A stretch of DNA of 64,000 bases, taken from the NCBI GenBank assembly GCA_026874595.1, contig CM049316.1, positions 49,230,695-49,294,694 on the forward strand. The letters run 5' to 3'. Each line of letters begins with the position of its first letter. The stretch's first letter is position 1. The position numbers and the translations under genes were made by a program. Under the pieces are notes generated by a model that saw only the letters and a program-made list of their open reading frames with translations, was not told the DNA's origin and did no database searches. Shown in pieces: positions 59,172 to 64,000 of the stretch. Source of the DNA: Sipunculus nudus. Taxonomy: Eukaryota > Annelida > Sipuncula > Golfingiida > Sipunculidae.

Positions 59172-61223
59172 TTTTTAGCTCAGCTGACTATAAGTCATCT
59201 GATCTATAATGATGGCCCTTTGTTGTCCGGTCGGACATCAGTTAACAAGGCAAATTTTGAAACCATTAGACCTACAAATCCCAAATTTTAAAATAAAGTT
59301 ACATGTCCCTATGTTGTCCTGCCAAACCCAGAACTGTGTCACTGCATCCCCCTTCTTTTGAGAAATTAATGGGAAACATTCATTTTCCAGTAAAAACCTA
59401 TTGTTAGACTTCCATCAGTCTGTTTGACTTGCAACTTTGAAACTGTTAGACCTATGAATCCAAAATATGGTATACTGTGAGATGCCCCCAAAATCTCCTA
59501 CTGAGATGAAAACTGGGTCTCTGCAACTTTGTTCCTTTGAGAAATTAAGCAATAAATTTCCAATTTTCCATTAAAAACCTATTGTCACTGTTCAGGATTG
59601 CCTTATATCAAAATTACTCATATGTATTTCTTCATATTTACCACAAATATTCCCCTATATTGTTCCTTTGAACATTCCAGTAATTAGATCAGTATTACAT
59701 AATATATAAAAGTTATGGGCCCAAACATAATGCACTTTGAAAAAAATCAGGAAAGATATTTACTCACTTAATATGCCAACTGTTGAAGCTAGAGACATTT
59801 TTTTAGCTCAGCTGACTATAAGTCATCTGAGCCATAGTCATGGTCCATTGTCTGTCCATCCGTCTGTCTGTCTGTCCGTAGATGTGGCACGTTTTGAAAC
59901 CGAAAGATCTAGGAATCCAAAATTCGGCATAATGTTAGATGTCCCCAAGATCTCCTACCAAGCCGAAATCTGGGTCTTTGCGACTTTATTCCTTTGAGAA
60001 AAAATGTTGAAGCTAGGAACTTTATTTCAGTAATATAACTTAAATTAATCAAAATTTAATTGTATACCAAAAATTAGATCAAAATCTTTTAAATTTAAAA
60101 AAAAATTAGCAAAAATATAAAATTGGTACCTTAAATTTTGCTCAAATTTGAACATGGCACGTTTTTTTCTTGTAAGTATATTTAATTTATTTTTCACAGC
60201 TGGGATACATATGGATTTAATCTGTCGAATTCTGAAATTTGAAAGTAAAAGCTTAAAAATTATTCTAATTATTGAAGTTTTTCAGATGCTGTAATGTATT
60301 TGCATTTTGTATATCCAATACCCCACTCCTGCTCACTACAGCCTTGCCAAGGTAACCTTATTAGTGATCCAGTACTGGCAGAACACCCCTGCTGTAATAA
60401 ACACACACTTATTCTCATGGGCCCTACCCTAATTCCCCCCGCCCCCCCACCCACCACCATCACCATCACCAATTATATTGCAATGCATGGTTTGTTATTG
60501 TCAACTGTATTTCTTTAATAATCCTTTAAATAATTAAACAAAATAGAATTTAACCCATCAGTAGGCATAATTTGATAATATATGAAACAAATCATGGATA
60601 AATAAAGGTGCAACTTTAAATTATGAATTCTGGAGTGTTATTTTCATATATTTATTGCTTTGCAAATTTAATAAATATATTTTATAAAAAAAAATATATA
60701 TATATATCTGTGTGCATAATGTGATGTTACCTAACTAAATTAAATATGAATGTTGATGTAATTTAGATTTGGGAATCAATTTGAATATTCAGATATATAT
60801 GATATACTGTAAATATTTAGTAAAATTTAATAACTTAAAAAAAATGACTTAACGAAAGATAAAATAGGATCTTATGCAAATAATGTTCATTATTTTCCTG
60901 TCTCAGTAGAATGGAAACTAACGTTATTTGCTTTGTTTTCCATCTCTCTGCCTGTTTTTAAATATTTAAAAAATTATTTCATATAAATTAAATTTTATCC
61001 TTTACATATATGCAGAGGTGCTGTTACAGTCCCTTTAAGCACCACTGAATTTAATTTTGTTTTCTGTATTTATATCCAAAGGTGTTGTAACTCTCCCCCA
61101 GTCATTGAGCCCTAGTTCCTGAGCACTGAGGATGGTATTTTTATTGCAACTTAAAAAAATCTATGGTGATGTAGTTTTAATTGTCACAGTCAGCTGAGCG
61201 CCGTGACCCATGGGTCCCTTGTT
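59172..61223 (+). mobile_element. Family-A element with a second start inside
   Basis: Starts at 59172 and 59798 (both TTTTTAGCTCAGCTGACTAT with paired AGTCATCTGAxCT). The second runs through the 59971-60610 segment to GTCAGCTGAGCGCCGTGACC, CATGGGTCCCTTGTT (end 61223). It carries a C-rich tract plus CACCATCACCATCACC. No coding function; the short frames at 60269-60518 on both strands are repeat sequence. Confidence 0.65.
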
Positions 61224-61348
61224 TCAGGTATATATCTACATTTAATCAAAATTCAATTGTATACCAAAAATTACATCTGAAATTTGTGAATTGTATAAGT
61301 GATTACCATAAATATAAAATCAGTACCTTAAATTGTGACCATGGCATA

Positions 61349-63242
61349 TTTTTTAGCTCAGCTGACTATAAGTCATCTGAGCTATAGTCGTGGTCCATTG
61401 TCCGTCGTCCGTCTGTCTGTCCGTCCGTCCGTCCGTCCGTCCGTCCGAAGATGTGGCACGTTTTGAAACTGTAAGACCTAGGAATCCAAAATTCAGCATA
61501 ATGTTAGATGTCCCCAAGATCTCCTACCAAGCCGAAAACTGGGTCTTGAGGAAAAACCTCAATTTTTTATTAAAATCCTATTTTCACACTTCAGGACTGC
61601 CTAATATCAAAACCACTCATCTGTTTTTCCTCATATTTACCATAAATATTCCTCTATATAGTTCCTATGTACATGCCAGAAATAAGGTCTGTTAAGTATA
61701 AATTCTTTAAGTTATGGGCCCAAACATAATGGACTTTGTAAAAAATCAGCAAAAATATTTACTCACTTAACATGAAAAATTTTGAAACTAGAGTCTATTT
61801 TCCCAAGTATATAACTATGTTTAATTTATATTCAATTGTTTACCCAAAATTAGATCTGAATTTTGTAAATTATTTAAGTAATTAGCATAAAAATAAAATC
61901 AGTACCTTAAATTTTGCCCAACTTTGACCATGGCACGTTTTTTTCCTGTTAGTACCATTGATTTAATTTTCACAGCATGTAAACATAAATATTTAATTTG
62001 TTTAAATCTGAAATTTAAAAGTAAAAGCTTGAAAATTAAGCTAGTTATTGATTTTTTTCTTGAGGCTCTATTGTAGTCATTTGCTTTGAATACAGATTAC
62101 AGATACAGGGTCCCACTCTAGGTCACTGGAAGTCAGCTATGCCAGGGTTTCTGATTTGTTACAGTCACTGGGGGAGATCCCCTGCTGTGACAGGTGTACA
62201 GTTATTCTCATATCACCACCCCAATCACCCCCCCCCCCCCCAGCAAACCCAACCCACCAAGTGTTATGCAGTATTGTTATTGTTTTCACTGTATCTCCTT
62301 AATTGTAATGCTGTTTCCTCTCTGATATGCAAAAACTTTCCTTGAAAAAGTAATTCAAGGTGTAATCCAGAAGATGCAATGTTGTGTAATGTAGCATTTT
62401 TAAAGAAATCATTTTTCTTTTAAATGATTTTACCGATCATAATGGAACCCATCAGTATGCTTAAATTATGATAAAATATGAAGCACATTATGGATAAATA
62501 AAGACACAATTAAAAATTGTGAAATCTAAATCAAGTATTTTTTTTAGATATTTATTGTTTTGCAGATTTAAAAGATATATTTTTGTGGGAAAAAAATAAA
62601 TAAACATTTGTATGCATGATGTGGTGTTATGCATGATTGAGATTTATGATGATGCAATTGAGAATTATGAATCAACTTTTATATTCAGATATATATGTTA
62701 TATTGAAAATGTATAGAAATATAAATTTAAATTAAAAAAAAAATTGATGTGATAAAAAAATTCGGATTTATTACAAACATTTGTTCATTATTTTCCTGCA
62801 TCAGCAGAATTTGAGATCAGGCTTTGTTTGCTATGTTTTATGTTGTTAATTAGTTATATTTCAACTGTATACATTTCATAAAAAAAAACATATATTTAAT
62901 TATATATATTATACAAAAAAAAGATTTGATTGAACAAATGTGTAAACTACTGAAATGTCAATAGTTAATCGAAAAGCCAACTAATGATCATCATGGTAAT
63001 TGTACAGATCATTTGTTCACAAACTGCACACATGCTTCAGTTTCAACATTAGGAAACAAATGGTCAGGTCACAAAATATTATTTGCAACAATTTTTTGCT
63101 CATCAATACAAACCAATCATATAAACCAACCATGGCCTTTATTACCTCTACCTCTTACACTTTATCTCCATTTGATATTATTTTAGATTTTTACCTTCAA
63201 GGTTAACGTCAGCTGAGCACAGTTACCCATAGGTCCCTTGTT
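61349..63242 (+). mobile_element. Family-A element, full length, close copy of 9611-11446
   Basis: Starts TTTTTTAGCTCAGCTGACTA...AGTCATCTGAGCTATAGTCG, then a CCGT/CTGT microsatellite at 61402-61447. It ends TCAGCTGAGCACAGTTACCC, then ATAGGTCCCTTGTT. Nearly the whole length matches 9611-11446, with a few indels (for example about 30 bases lost near 61547 and gained sequence near 62400-62470). It has a C-tract at 62228-62242. Confidence 0.75.
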
Positions 63243-64000
63243 TCCTGTAGGTACAATCAGTTTTTTTTGCAGCAGGAACACATAATAAATAAATCTGTTA
63301 TATGCTGATATTTGAAAATAGAAGCTCAAAAATTAGGCAAGTTATTGAATTTTTTCAGGGGCCCATTATATTGGGCTCATTGTCATGCAAGGTCCAGGCT
63401 TCTTATTTTTGGTCACTTCAGCCCTGCCTGGGTACCTTTATTAGTGATGCAACACTGGTCCAGCACCCCTACTGTCACAGGTGAACTGTTTACTCATGTC
63501 ACCCCCCCCCCCCACCAAGTGTCTAATGCAATAATTGTTATTGTTCAAATTTTATTTCTTTAATTGTAAAGCTGTTTCCACTGCAATGTACAAAACATTT
63601 CTTGAGTAATCAAGAAGATACCATGTTGTGGTAATGTAGAATTTAAAACAAAATTATTTCCAATTAAATAAAATAAAATTAAACACATCAGTAGGCATAA
63701 TTCGAATATATATAAGGCAAAACATGGATAAATAAAGGAGCAATTTTGAATTTTGAATTCTGCATCAAGTATTGCTTTTAGATATTTATTGTTTTGCAGA
63801 TTAAAATAATAGATATATTAAAAAAAATAATACATCTGTGTGTGCATAATGTGATGTCACCTGACCAAATTAGCTGTAGTTTCTGATGCAGTTAAGGTTT
63901 GTGAATCAACTTAAATATTCAGATGTATCTTATAATGTAAATGTATAGTAAAATTTATTAACTTGAAAAAAAATTGTAGTGATAAAAAATGAGGATAAAA
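63243..64000 (+). repeat. Family-A internal fragment
   Basis: Runs TTTGAAAATAGAAGCTCAAA, a C-run at 63502, then GGATAAATAAAGGAGCAATT, following the same internal order as 55730-56121 and 10250-11000. It is cut by the window end. No exon was found. Confidence 0.5.

Noticed and set aside
59014-64000. Next CD109-like exon (expected D-P-x-G-N-type strand)
   Set aside because: Searched by eye after the 59014 donor; only family-A repeat sequence was found, so the exon is probably beyond the window.

Overview
This is a eukaryotic, repeat-dense, AT-rich window with small exons and canonical GT-AG introns. The repeat types (elements with hairpin ends finishing in CTTGTT, hAT elements, minisatellites tens of units long) point to a mollusc, probably a bivalve. 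That taxonomic call is an inference from general knowledge of bivalve genomes, not a search result.

One host protein-coding gene is clearly present. It is the 5' part of a plus-strand gene for a secreted CD109-like / thioester-containing (alpha-2-macroglobulin superfamily) protein. Four exons (26228-26314, 49293-49476, 54058-54226, 58943-59013) join with perfect phase agreement and consensus splice sites. They encode a signal peptide, the MG1 domain and the start of MG2, about 170 residues in all. The rest of the protein, including any thioester, lies beyond 64000. The start-codon exon has its own splice acceptor, so a non-coding first exon must lie upstream. Two candidates are flagged, near 8045-8119 and near 18540-18602.

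Layout: 1-3600 holds degenerate tandem repeats (about 150 and 200 bp units) and an AACCAAT/ATTGGTT-rich patch. 4100-6900 holds small inverted-repeat elements and a decayed LINE reverse transcriptase on the minus strand. 7700-8120 is a CpG-richer promoter-like patch. 9600-15000 holds a hairpin-ended element, a hAT element with a near-perfect 8-bp target duplication, and fragments. 16627-23345 is a 33-bp satellite split by two DNA transposons, one with a TAG target duplication and one hAT with a perfect 8-bp duplication and a transposase relic. 23786-49292 is mostly intron 1: a 37-bp minisatellite, several family-A and family-B hairpin elements, a Gypsy pol relic, a TA-flanked inverted-repeat element, a pogo/Tigger-like relic and a 146-bp tandem array. 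49477-64000 holds introns 2 and 3 and the start of intron 4, with further family-A elements, two minisatellites and a near-identical duplication (54204-55483 = 56120-57399) carrying a 640-bp segment also found at 59971-60610.

No complete RNA gene, CRISPR array or prokaryotic feature was seen. The most interesting structures are the three hairpin-ended repeat families that share a terminal CTTGTT or CTAGTT (possible non-autonomous Helitron/Helentron relatives), the nested insertions into the satellite, and the nearly mutation-free duplication in intron 3, which may be very recent or an assembly error.
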